Of a stretch of 39,262 nt of DNA, positions 22,491 to 29,430 are shown piece after piece. Position 1 is the first letter of the stretch, and every line of letters starts with the position of its first letter. Below the pieces are notes generated by a model that did not search any database, was not told the origin of the DNA, and worked only from the letters and a program-made list of their open reading frames with translations. The stretch is from an uncultured Oscillibacter sp. (GTDB lineage: Bacteria > Bacillota > Clostridia > Oscillospirales > Oscillospiraceae): NCBI GenBank assembly GCA_910579435.1, contig CAJTVF010000017.1, positions 1 to 39,262 of the forward strand, written 5' to 3'. The position numbers and the translations under genes are program-made.

Positions 22491-23331
22491 CCACCGCCAC
22501 CTCCGGCCGGTTGAACAGGCGGAAGACGGGGCCGGAATTCCCCAGGCCCCGGGTGACGAACAGCGTGGAGCCGTTCTTCTCATACAGCCCCGCCGTGTAG
22601 GTGGGGAAGAAGGTCCGGTCTGTGGAGAGCAGTCCGTCCGTGAAGGGCAGGCGGATGACCCCGCCGTGGCCGTGGCCTGAGATCACCAGGTCCGCCCCCA
22701 GCAGGCTGTACTGCTCCGGGAAGTGGTTGTTCCGGTGGGCCAGCAGCATCCAGAAGGGGTCTCCGTGGGCGGCGCGGACCTCCTCCGCCAGGGTTTCCGG
22801 GGACTTCTGGTCCGCGTAGCCGTTGGGGTCGTCGACGCCCGCCAGGACTACCGTGTCCCCGCCGCGCTCCAGCGTCACAAATTGATTGGACAGCACCGTC
22901 ACCCCCTGGGCCTCCAGGGCTTTTTTTAATTCCGGCACGTCCCTCAGGGCCCACTCGTGGTTTCCGGTGACGTAGTAGGTGGGGGCGATGGCCGTCAGGC
23001 CCGCCGCCGTTTCCCGGGCGTAGCCCTCGGGAACGTCCTGGAAGGCGTCCAGCAGGTCTCCCACTAAAAAGATGTATTCCGGCTCCTGGGCCCGTACGGC
23101 CTCCAGGAGCGTTTCGTTTTTTTCGCCGAACCAGGTGGAGTGCAGGTCCCCCAGCACCACGACGCGGCAGCCGTCGAAGCCCGGGGGCAGGTCCGGGAAG
23201 GCGGGGGAGAAGGCGGCGGTTTGCAGGGCCGTGTTCCCCCAATGGACATAGAACCCCGCCAGGACGGCCAGAACCGCTAAAAACAGCAGCCTCCGCCCGC
23301 GGCGGCGGGGCCGTTTGGAACGCCTTTCCAT
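22471..23331 (-). CDS. Membrane-anchored metallophosphoesterase
   Basis: 286 aa. One N-terminal membrane helix (LLFLAVLAVLAGFYVHW, residues about 15-31) follows an Arg/Lys-rich start. The catalytic domain has the calcineurin-like motifs VVVLGDLHS (GDxH), LVGDLLDAF (GDxxD), YYVTGNHEW (GNHE), MLLAHRNNHF and VISGHGHGGVIRLP (GHxH). Relatives of the YaeI/YkuE type act on phospholipid-related or nucleotide phosphoesters at the membrane surface; the substrate here is unknown. A palindrome ATACT-TTC-AGTAT (23368-23380) overlaps a -10-like TATACT upstream on the minus strand. Confidence 0.88.
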   Translation of the reverse strand: MERRSKRPRRRGRRLLFLAVLAVLAGFYVHWGNTALQTAAFSPAFPDLPPGFDGCRVVVLGDLHSTWFGEKNETLLEAVRAQEPEYIFLVGDLLDAFQDVPEGYARETAAGLTAIAPTYYVTGNHEWALRDVPELKKALEAQGVTVLSNQFVTLERGGDTVVLAGVDDPNGYADQKSPETLAEEVRAAHGDPFWMLLAHRNNHFPEQYSLLGADLVISGHGHGGVIRLPFTDGLLSTDRTFFPTYTAGLYEKNGSTLFVTRGLGNSGPVFRLFNRPEVAVVTLRRG

Positions 23332-23543
23332 AGATACCTCCAGCCGCCGGGCGGCGGTGATTCCTTGATACTTTCAGTATAGCACAGGGAGTATTTCCCT
23401 GGCGAGAGGAAAAATACACAAAGAACGGGCAAAAGGATACAGAAAACTTCGTGCGTCCCGCCTCGAAGAGGCCGACCTTAGGCGAGGGTGACGAAACCTG
23501 TCGGACGAAATATAAATTTTTTATGAAATACAGAAAATTCCAC

Positions 23544-23572
23544 TTGCATTATGTGAACCGGTGTGATATACT
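23544..23572 (+). promoter_or_regulatory. Promoter of the 27-aa microgene
   Basis: TTGCAT (23544-23549), 17 bp, TATACT (23567-23572). A/T-rich sequence upstream (23507-23540) could act as an UP element. The start codon is 36 nt beyond the -10. Confidence 0.75.
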
Positions 23573-23607
23573 TTCTTACAGATATTTCAAGAGAGGAGAT
23601 TATAGAC

Positions 23608-23691
23608 ATGAGAATTTTTGCACAAACATTACCCGATGATTTGGACGACATGATCTTTCTGGATGAGCCTTGGACTCACAGCGATCGCTGA
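23608..23691 (+). CDS. 27-aa acidic microprotein in its own transcription unit
   Basis: The 27 codons begin MRIFAQTLPDDLDDMIF and end HSDR before TGA. There is no signal peptide or membrane helix and the peptide is acidic, with five Asp between residues 10 and 19. It is supported by a good promoter, the ribosome site GAGAGGAG 8-10 nt upstream and a terminator 10 nt after the stop. I do not recognise the peptide. It could be a regulatory or leader peptide, a precursor, or an antitoxin-like protein. No other gene shares the transcript. Confidence 0.65.
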   Translation: MRIFAQTLPDDLDDMIFLDEPWTHSDR

Positions 23692-23701
23692 AAACCGGAA
23701 G

Positions 23702-23731
23702 CCACGCCGTCGGCGTGGATTTTTCTTTTTC
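23702..23731 (+). terminator. Terminator of the microgene
   Basis: CCACGCC (23702-23708), loop GTC, GGCGTGG (23712-23718), then ATTTTTCTTTTTC. Confidence 0.85.
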
Positions 23732-23940
23732 CGCGAATCGGGCCTGAGCGCCCGTTGACGATATGACGGCCCCCGGAAAACGGCGGCCGCAGCCTCTATC
23801 ATATTGCCATACTGCGCCACTTGAGAAGGTTCGGAAGGGAAGACCGCCGCAAGGCGGTTTCCATGCGCAAAAGCGCCCCATACGTATGAAACCGCACGAT
23901 CGTTTGACCGTGCGGTTTCTTTTGCTTTTTGCGAAATGGG
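23732..23940 (+). other. Spacer with a second plus-strand terminator
   Basis: No gene is recognised in these 209 bp. GAAACCGCACG (23888-23898) pairs with CGTGCGGTTTC (23909-23919) and is followed by TTTTGCTTTTTG, a plus-strand terminator with no known gene before it. A smaller hairpin GACCGCCGCAAGGCGGTTTC lies near 23851-23870, and the palindrome CATACGTATG near 23879-23888. A short untranslated RNA between 23732 and 23925 is possible. Confidence 0.5.
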
Positions 23941-24867
23941 TTATGCGCGTTCCAGGTATTCCTCCAGGCAGAGCCCTCCGCTCATGATGTCCTTGGCGGC
24001 CTCCTCGCCCACGTAGCGGTAGTGCCAGGGCTCGTAGCCCACGCCGGTGAGGGCGCTTTTCTCCGTGGGGTAGCGGAGGATGAAGCCGTACTCGGCGCAG
24101 TGCTCCATCAGCCACCGCTGCACCGCCGTCTTCTCCTGGCCCTCGTCCAGAAGCTGGTAGGACTTGTCCACAATGTCCACCGCCAGCCCGGCCTGGTGCT
24201 CGCTGGTTCCGGGCCGGGCCACCCAGACGGCGGCCTGCTCCTCCGCCTCCTCCAAGGACCCGGCCTGGGGGAGGCAGGATTGGACCTTTCGCTGGAACAG
24301 CTCCTCCTGCTTCTCCCAGCTTCGGTAGGAGGAGCAGATGGTGGGCTCCAGCCCCTCCGCCCGGCAGTCGTCCATCATCCGCTGGAGGGCGGGGTAGGCC
24401 CGCTTGTCGATGGCGTGGCCGTTGCGCAGCTGGGTCAGCTCCGGGATCTGGAAGCCCTCCGGCAGGGGGTGGTCCCCGTTCACTAGAATCAGGTTCCAAT
24501 CGTCCGGAGAGGCGGCGCCGCCCTCCCCGCCGGAGGCGGGTGTGTCTTCCCGGCTGGAAATTACCGCCCCGGGGACGGTTAGAACGCGGACGGGTTCGCC
24601 GCTCCCGGCCCCCGCTCCCGCCGCGGCTTGGGCGGCCCTGTTTCCCGCGGCCTCGGCCCGGCCCAGCAGGAAGCCGCCGGCGAACAGCGTCAGCCCCAGC
24701 AGAAGCAGAAGGGGCAGGGGAGACCGCCGGGGACTCCGCCGGGCGCGGGAGGGCGCGGGGCGGCGTGGCCTGGAAACCATGGGCGTGTCCCATTGAGCAG
24801 GGGCGGCGGCGTAATACTCCCGGTCGGGACGGGGGAATTCATGTAATACGCAGGAATGAACAGACAT
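23941..24867 (-). CDS. VanY-like D-alanyl-D-alanine carboxypeptidase (M15B)
   Basis: 308 aa. A long cytoplasmic Arg/Pro-rich start leads to one membrane helix (LPLLLLLGLTLFAGGFLLG, residues about 51-69), then a low-complexity Ala/Gly linker. The peptidase domain carries zinc ligands in PGTSEHQAGLAVDIVDKSYQ (His, Asp) and GYEPWHYRYVG (His), with ICSSYRSWEKQEELF upstream. It should remove the terminal D-Ala from peptidoglycan stem peptides outside the membrane. No van ligase genes are nearby, so a housekeeping or wall-remodelling role is more likely than glycopeptide resistance. AAAGGAG precedes the start. Confidence 0.9.
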   Translation of the reverse strand: MSVHSCVLHEFPRPDREYYAAAPAQWDTPMVSRPRRPAPSRARRSPRRSPLPLLLLLGLTLFAGGFLLGRAEAAGNRAAQAAAGAGAGSGEPVRVLTVPGAVISSREDTPASGGEGGAASPDDWNLILVNGDHPLPEGFQIPELTQLRNGHAIDKRAYPALQRMMDDCRAEGLEPTICSSYRSWEKQEELFQRKVQSCLPQAGSLEEAEEQAAVWVARPGTSEHQAGLAVDIVDKSYQLLDEGQEKTAVQRWLMEHCAEYGFILRYPTEKSALTGVGYEPWHYRYVGEEAAKDIMSGGLCLEEYLERA

Positions 24868-24948
24868 AGAAACAGCTCCTTTGCTCTTGAACTGTCTCTA
24901 TGATAAGGCTTGTCCCCGTCGAAACCGAAACATTCCTGCATCGAAGTC

Positions 24949-25728
24949 TTACCATTTTTGCATCGAAACTGCATCGGTGGGCTCGCGGCCATAGCTTACG
25001 GAGATTTCCTCGTCCACGGCGGCCCAGTCTACCATAAAGTTGAAATACAGCTCGGTCCAGTGCCTTGCAATCCAAAAGAGGCTTTTGCAGTCCGTCAGGC
25101 GGAAACACGCGGCGTCGCCGGTGTCCTCCTTTGGGGTGTAGTCCAGCCCCAGCCGGTCCAGAATCGCCTTCCCCAACTCCAGGGGAGAGACGCTGTACGG
25201 GATACCCTCAATGTTGACATTGTTGAACGTCAGGCCGACGATCTGCCCGCTTTCCCCGTCCACCGTGGCGGAGAGGTAGGCCTCCTGGTTTTTGTCATGG
25301 GTGGAGGCCGTGATGAAGCTGGCGCTGGAGAGGTCCGTCTGGTCCCGGAGATAGTGCCGGGACCATTCCCAGGAGTCGCCGTCGATCTCCGACAGCAGCG
25401 TCCGCGCCGCGGGCGAGAGGAGGCTTCCCAGCTCCGCCAGGGCCTCCCGGAGCTGCGCCATGGCCCGGTCCCGCTCCGCGCCCTCCAGCTCATGGCTCAT
25501 GATGGTGATGTTTTCCGGCATTTCCTGCCACTGGACCAGGAGCCAGAGCCGCCCCGGCAGGTCCGGGGGCTTGAAGGGGAAGTTGCTGTCCTCCGACAGG
25601 TCCTCGGCGTGGACCGTGCCGGTGAGCCTGCTGTCCTCCAAGGTGGAAAGCCGCAGGGGCAGCAGGGCCAGAGCCGTGACGGTCAGCGCCGTCAGGATGG
25701 GGAAGAGCCAGTTTTTCCAGTTTCGCAC
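24949..25728 (-). CDS. Membrane-anchored protein co-transcribed with a two-component system
   Basis: 259 aa from a GTG start at 25728, chosen because GGGAGG lies just upstream; the family-like text starts VRNWKNWLFPILTALTVTAL. One N-terminal membrane helix is followed by an extracytoplasmic domain with HAEDLSEDSNFPFKPPDLPG, TIMSHELEGAERDRAMAQLR and YLSATVDGESGQIVGLTFNN. No known domain is recognised. It overlaps the end of the kinase gene by 37 bp, so translation is coupled. It may be a sensor accessory or the output of the system. Confidence 0.7.
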   Translation of the reverse strand: MRNWKNWLFPILTALTVTALALLPLRLSTLEDSRLTGTVHAEDLSEDSNFPFKPPDLPGRLWLLVQWQEMPENITIMSHELEGAERDRAMAQLREALAELGSLLSPAARTLLSEIDGDSWEWSRHYLRDQTDLSSASFITASTHDKNQEAYLSATVDGESGQIVGLTFNNVNIEGIPYSVSPLELGKAILDRLGLDYTPKEDTGDAACFRLTDCKSLFWIARHWTELYFNFMVDWAAVDEEISVSYGREPTDAVSMQKW

Positions 25729-27143
25729 GGCAGTTCCTCCCCTCCTTTCCAAAGCACCCGGACCCGGGTGCCCCGGCCCGGCTCGCTCTCAATTTCCAGG
25801 GTTCCGCCGTGGAGCTCCACAATCCGGCGGCACAGGGCCAGCCCCAGCCCCGCGCCCCCCTGGGCCCGGGCGCGGGACTTGTCCACCATGTAAAAAGCCT
25901 CCGTCACCCGCTCCAGCTCCTCCGCCGGGATGCCCTTGCCCTGGTCCGTCACCTGGACGCAGCAGCTTCCATCCTCCAGGGCGAAGCCCTCCAGCAAAAT
26001 CTCCCCGCCGTCCTCCATGGCCTTCCGGGCGTTGTCCAGCAGGTTCATGCAGACGGTCTCCATCAAATCCGGCTCCATCCGCGCCGTCACCGCCTGGGAT
26101 TGGAGGGCGAGCCGGATGCCCGCCTGCCGGAGGGGCGGCTCCATGGCCCCGGCCACCCGGCGGAGGAACGCGTCCAGGGGCACGGGCCGCAGGGGGAAGT
26201 CCTGCCGTCCCAGGACGATGAGGTCCAGCAGCTTCCGGCTCAGGGCCTCCAGCCGCCGTCCCTCGCCGAAGATATACCCGGCGCTCTCCCGGACCTGTTC
26301 CTCCGTGGCCGGGCGGGAGCGGAGAAGGTCGGCGTAGCCGATGATGGAGGTCAGGGGCGTTTTGATCTCGTGGGCAAAGCTGCCGATGAAGTCCTCCTGG
26401 CGGCGCTGGGCGGCCTTCAGCTCCGCCACCTGGCGCTGGATGCGGTGGGCCATGACGTTGAAGTCGGCGGAGAGCTGGGCGATCTCGTCGTCCCCGTCCA
26501 CCCGGACCCGCTGGCTGAGCTCCCCCTCCGCCATCCGCCGGGCGGCGGCGGAAAGGCGGGCCAGGGGCCGGGCCAGCATGGCGGCCACCGCCAGGGACAG
26601 GCCCCCTACCGCCCCGGTGAGGACCAGCATCAAGGAGAAGAAGCTCCGGTACTGCTCCGACCGGGATTGGAACAGCTCTCCCACCTCCCGGCAGTTTTCC
26701 AGGTAGAGGATGCCGTCCTCCAGGGCCAGGGGGCTGGCGGCGTGGAGGTAAATCCGCCCGTCGGCCAGGGCGTTCATGACCCAGCCCCGCTGCCCGGCGG
26801 GAAGCTGGGAGGTGAGGCCCGCCGCCTCCACCGGCAGCGCGCCGCTGCCGCCCAGGGCCGTTCCCGCCTCGTCGCTGAGGCGGAAGGAGACCGTCCGCCC
26901 CTGGCCGGTGGTGATGCTGATGCCCCCGGCGGCTTTGGCCAGCTCTTCCCGGCTGTACAGGGGGTTGAAGGCCAGCTCCTGGGCCAGGGCGAAGCGGAGG
27001 AGGTCGTTTTCCTCGTACAGCGCCGCCACCTCCCGGTCCAAAGAGGCGCGAAACTGGGTGTTGATGAGGGCGTAGCCCCCGGCGGAGCAGGCCAGGGCCG
27101 TGATGAGGACCATGCTGCAAAAGAGCTTCCAGAATAATTTCAC
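25692..27143 (-). CDS. Membrane sensor histidine kinase
   Basis: 483 aa from a GTG start at 27143 behind AGGAGG. Two membrane helices (about residues 9-29 and 166-190) enclose an extracytoplasmic sensor loop. HAMP follows (PLARLSAAARRMAEGELSQR, DEIAQLSADFNVM). HisKA has the phospho-acceptor in GSFAHEIKTPLTSIIGYADL, and HATPase shows LLDNARKAMEDGG, VTDQGKGIP and GGAGLGLALCRRIVELHGG. It pairs with the response regulator encoded 80 bp upstream. The domain order is that of PhoR/BaeS-type kinases. The signal is unknown. Confidence 0.92.
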   Translation of the reverse strand: MKLFWKLFCSMVLITALACSAGGYALINTQFRASLDREVAALYEENDLLRFALAQELAFNPLYSREELAKAAGGISITTGQGRTVSFRLSDEAGTALGGSGALPVEAAGLTSQLPAGQRGWVMNALADGRIYLHAASPLALEDGILYLENCREVGELFQSRSEQYRSFFSLMLVLTGAVGGLSLAVAAMLARPLARLSAAARRMAEGELSQRVRVDGDDEIAQLSADFNVMAHRIQRQVAELKAAQRRQEDFIGSFAHEIKTPLTSIIGYADLLRSRPATEEQVRESAGYIFGEGRRLEALSRKLLDLIVLGRQDFPLRPVPLDAFLRRVAGAMEPPLRQAGIRLALQSQAVTARMEPDLMETVCMNLLDNARKAMEDGGEILLEGFALEDGSCCVQVTDQGKGIPAEELERVTEAFYMVDKSRARAQGGAGLGLALCRRIVELHGGTLEIESEPGRGTRVRVLWKGGEELPCETGKTGSSPS

Positions 27144-27225
27144 AAAGAGCCTCCTTTTGGGCAGGAGCGGGCGGCCCGATGCGGGGCGGCCATTCCCCGG
27201 CAATGGGGCGCGAAAAGAGAAGCCC

Positions 27226-27882
27226 CTACACCTCCAGCCGGTAGCCCACCTTGTACACCGCCACCAGCCGGTTCTCCAGCCCCAGTTTCTTCCGCATCCG
27301 CTGAATGTGAAGGTCCACGGTCCGGCTGTCCCCCAGGAATTCCTCCCCCCAGACCTTTTCGTAGATCCGGTCCCGGTAGAGGGCGATGTTCTTGTTCTGC
27401 ACGAAGAGCAGCAGCAAATCGTACTCCTTGGCGGTCAGGGCCACGGGGGCCCCGGCCCGGCGCACGACGCGGCTTGCGGTGTCAATCTCAATGTCCGGCG
27501 GCAGGGCCAGGACCCGCCCGGTCTTCCCGCAGCGGCGCAGGACGGTCTCCACCCGGGCCAGCAGCTCCATCAGCTCGAAGGGCTTGACGATGTAGTCCTC
27601 CGCCCCCAGGCGCAGGCCCTTCACCCGGTCCTCCAGCTCCCCCTTGGCGGTGAGGAAGATCACCGGCACCTCCAGGCTCTTGCAGTACTCCAGCACCTCG
27701 TACCCGTCGGCCCTGGGCAGCATGATGTCCAGCAGGGCCAGGTCGAAGGGCTGGGATTCCAGCTTGTCCGCCGCGTCCGCCCCGTCGGGGGCCCAGACGC
27801 AGCGATAACCCGCCCCCTCCAGGGCGGTGCGGATGAGGTTGGCGATGGGGGCCTCGTCCTCGGCGATCAGGATCTTGTTCAT
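27226..27882 (-). CDS. OmpR/PhoB-family response regulator
   Basis: 218 aa. The receiver domain (1-115) has the acidic pocket ILIAEDEAP, the phospho-acceptor in LALLDIMLPRADGYEVL (Asp51), Thr in IFLTAKG and Lys in EDYIVKPFE. The DNA-binding winged helix (about 125-218) reads VALTAKEYDLLLLFVQNKN, RDRIYEKVWGEEFLGDSRTV and VDLHIQRMRKKLGLENR. It is first in an operon with the kinase and the membrane-anchored protein. GGGAGG precedes the ATG. Confidence 0.93.
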   Translation of the reverse strand: MNKILIAEDEAPIANLIRTALEGAGYRCVWAPDGADAADKLESQPFDLALLDIMLPRADGYEVLEYCKSLEVPVIFLTAKGELEDRVKGLRLGAEDYIVKPFELMELLARVETVLRRCGKTGRVLALPPDIEIDTASRVVRRAGAPVALTAKEYDLLLLFVQNKNIALYRDRIYEKVWGEEFLGDSRTVDLHIQRMRKKLGLENRLVAVYKVGYRLEV

Positions 27883-28122
27883 TCCGGCTGCCTCCCTCTG
27901 TTAGGATACCCAATCAGTCTGCCACGCGCTCCCGTCATTTTTGCATCATGAGCCGCAGCGAGGCGGACGCGGCAGGGGAGCTCCGCAGTTTATGATACTT
28001 CACCCGGAGGCGCTTTGCAAGCTCTCCGGCGAAAATAACGGGCGGAGGGAGCCCGTCTTCCCGGGGCGGGAGGACGGAGCGGGGAAGCGGGGTAAAAAGG
28101 TAGATGTCAAGAAGAATTTAGA
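27883..28122. other. Gene-free spacer before the small mobile-element region
   Basis: No gene is supported in these 240 bp. The GC-rich part shows no clear promoter for the response regulator. TGTCAAGAAGAATTTAGACA near 28105-28124 is a loose inverted repeat next to the CsoR-like palindrome. Confidence 0.45.
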
Positions 28123-28141
28123 CATACCCCCTAGGGGTATG
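28123..28141. promoter_or_regulatory. CsoR/CstR-like operator palindrome
   Basis: CATACCCC-CTA-GGGGTATG is a near-perfect match in form to the C/G-block palindromes bound by CsoR-family (copper or persulfide) repressors. No CsoR, copper-transport or sulfur-transfer gene is adjacent, so its target is unclear. It lies 10 bp before the first GTAACAC hairpin. Confidence 0.5.
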
Positions 28142-28150
28142 CATGTGAGC

Positions 28151-28202
28151 GTAACACAATAATCGTCCTGGCAGAGCTGCTGCGGTCGAGGGAATGTGTT
28201 AC
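28151..28202. repeat. GTAACAC hairpin element 1 (52 nt)
   Basis: The element starts GTAACACA and ends TGTGTTAC (perfect inverted ends), with inner pairing potential around GGCAGAGCTGCTGC. It has the same length as elements 2 and 3 but a different inner sequence. It opens the plus-strand unit with the 68-aa and 95-aa genes. Confidence 0.8.
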
Positions 28203-28235
28203 AGACCGCACGGCGGAGACGAAAGGAATAAGGAG

Positions 28236-28430
28236 CCCCGGCCATGGGCCGGGGCGGTCGCACAATAACAGTTGGCCGTCAAGGGCCGCAAAAATTTTTC
28301 CAGGTTCCGAAGAGCCTGGAAAATTTTTTGCTTTCCGCTTCGCTCCAACCCTTGACAGCCAACAGTGATTGTGCCAACGGTGGGCAACCGAAATCGCCGA
28401 GGCCGATTTCGGCAGGCCGACACGTTTTTA
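28236..28430 (+). other. Highly structured non-coding block, possible replication or regulatory region
   Basis: CCCCGGCC-ATG-GGCCGGGG lies at 28236-28254. A large imperfect inverted repeat pairs 28261-28285 with 28349-28373 (22 of 25 positions). Inside it is a second hairpin pairing GCAAAAATTTTTCCAGG (28288-28304) with 28315-28331 at 16 of 17 positions. CCGAAATCG/CGATTTCGG (28388-28412) follows. Nothing codes here. Such nested structures occur at single-strand or double-strand origins, phage packaging signals and structured RNAs; I cannot tell which. Confidence 0.65.
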
Positions 28431-28469
28431 TTTTGGGGCCGGGCGCGTCCCGGAGGAAGGAGCACGACA

Positions 28470-28675
28470 TGGAGCGAAGAGAATTTACGGTCACCTATGA
28501 ACTGGATGAAAGAATGGTCAACCGTCTTGACAGGCTTACAGAACGATGGAAGGCAATGGGCCGAGAGATTACGCCGGAAGAGCTGTTCAGCTTTGCCATG
28601 ACGATGGACGGGGACATGGGCATCAAGAACTATCTGGATGTCGTGGAACGGTTTTTAAAAAGGAAGGGAGTGTAA
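28470..28675 (+). CDS. Small hypothetical protein (putative DNA-binding or accessory)
   Basis: 68 aa with GGAAGGAG upstream. It begins MERREFTVTYELDERMVNRL and includes ERWKAMGREITPEELFSFAM and KNYLDVVERFLKRKG. The short beta start followed by helices recalls ribbon-helix-helix or plasmid copy-control proteins, but no firm family can be named. It ends 3 bp before the 95-aa gene, so the two form an operon opened by hairpin element 1 and the structured block. Confidence 0.6.
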
Positions 28676-28678
28676 GGC

Positions 28679-28966
28679 ATGGCGGGAAAACCGAATATCC
28701 GCAGTATCCGCTTTTCGGACGAGCTGGCGGAGCTTATTGACCGGCAGGCCGGGAATACCTTTACGGAGAAGTTTGAAAATCTTGTCACCCGGTGCGTTTG
28801 GGAGCTTCCGCAGAAGGAGGCGGAGCTGGAGCGGCTGGAGGAGAAAATACAGCAGGAGAGGAAGCGTCTTGCAGAGCTTCAGAAGCGGCGGACGAAGTTG
28901 GAGCAGATAATGCAGAGTTTTCAGCAGAATCTGGATTACCAGTTAAACAAACTGGAAGAGCTGTAA
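28679..28966 (+). CDS. Small RHH-like protein with C-terminal coiled coil
   Basis: 95 aa. The N-terminus (residues 1-40: NIRSIRFSDELAELIDRQAG, TFTEKFENLVTRC) looks like a ribbon-helix-helix DNA-binding domain. Residues about 48-94 are a long heptad-rich coiled coil (EAELERLEEKIQQERKRLAE, LQKRRTKLEQIMQSFQQNL). It probably binds DNA as a multimer. Its TAA stop lies inside the first bases of hairpin element 2 (GTAACAC). Confidence 0.65.
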   Translation: MAGKPNIRSIRFSDELAELIDRQAGNTFTEKFENLVTRCVWELPQKEAELERLEEKIQQERKRLAELQKRRTKLEQIMQSFQQNLDYQLNKLEEL

Positions 28967-29014
28967 CACAAATTTGCTGAAGATCACCAGGCGCAGCCTG
29001 CGCCGGTGTGTTAC
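28963..29014. repeat. GTAACAC hairpin element 2 (52 nt)
   Basis: GTAACACAAATTTGC opens the element and CCGGTGTGTTAC closes it. The inner hairpin CACCAGGCGCAG/CCTGCGCCGGTG adds a strong GC stem. It sits between the convergent plus-strand 95-aa gene and the minus-strand 88-aa gene. Confidence 0.85.
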
Positions 29015-29095
29015 AATGGAGACCGCCCACGGCATAGGCCGTGGGCGGGAGCTTATACGAAGGGAGAATACTATGGCGGGGAAGAAGGGACAGCA

Positions 29096-29362
29096 TTACC
29101 TTACGGCTATCCAGAATTGGCGGAAGGTGAAGTTAAAGCCGGGAAACTGGATATCAAACAGGTTCCAGATGCCCGTGAACAGGGCTTGTCCCAAAGCGGC
29201 GGTGGATTCCGGCATCCCAGGGGGCTTGGCGGGCTCTTCCTCGTCCGGGGTTGTTTCCGGCATGGACGTGTAGGGAGCGGGTTCGGCCTCTGCCGCCAGG
29301 GCCGGGAGCGGGAAAGCGCACAGCACCAGCAGACAGGCGCACAGGGCAAGGATACGTTTCAC
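29096..29362 (-). CDS. Small secreted protein, possibly truncated minor coat-like
   Basis: 88 aa from a GTG at 29362 (AAAGGAGG 7-10 nt upstream). Signal peptide KRILALCACLLVLCAFPLPA with cleavage after ALAAEA. An acidic Pro-rich stretch (PETTPDEEEPAKPPG) and an aromatic end (IWNLFDIQFPGFNFTFRQFW) follow, then the protein stops at IAVR. Small phage or mobile-element membrane proteins with such an end usually continue into a membrane helix, so the C-terminus may be cut. Element 3 precedes it. Confidence 0.6.
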   Translation of the reverse strand: MKRILALCACLLVLCAFPLPALAAEAEPAPYTSMPETTPDEEEPAKPPGMPESTAALGQALFTGIWNLFDIQFPGFNFTFRQFWIAVR

Positions 29363-29377
29363 GGCGGGGCCTCCTTT

Positions 29378-29429
29378 GTAACACAAAATTTCTCCAGGTG
29401 CGATTGCGCAGCGGCGTTATTTGTGTTAC
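29378..29429. repeat. GTAACAC hairpin element 3 (52 nt)
   Basis: GTAACACAAAAT and ATTTGTGTTAC pair at the ends; GCGCAGCGGCG lies inside. On the minus strand it fills the gap between the pIII-like gene (whose restored frame stops at 29431) and the AAAGGAGG ribosome site of the 88-aa gene. Confidence 0.85.
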
Positions 29430-29430
29430 G

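Noticed and set aside
23941..24867. Glycopeptide-resistance vanY of a van operon
   Set aside because: The peptidase motifs are real, but no vanH, vanA/B-type ligase or vanX is present, and the neighbouring two-component genes are separated by another protein.
29073..29273. Plus-strand frame starting MAGKKGQHYLT with a ribosome site
   Set aside because: Only the first dozen residues look native; the rest is the reverse of the minus-strand secreted 88-aa gene. It may be the severed start of another gene.
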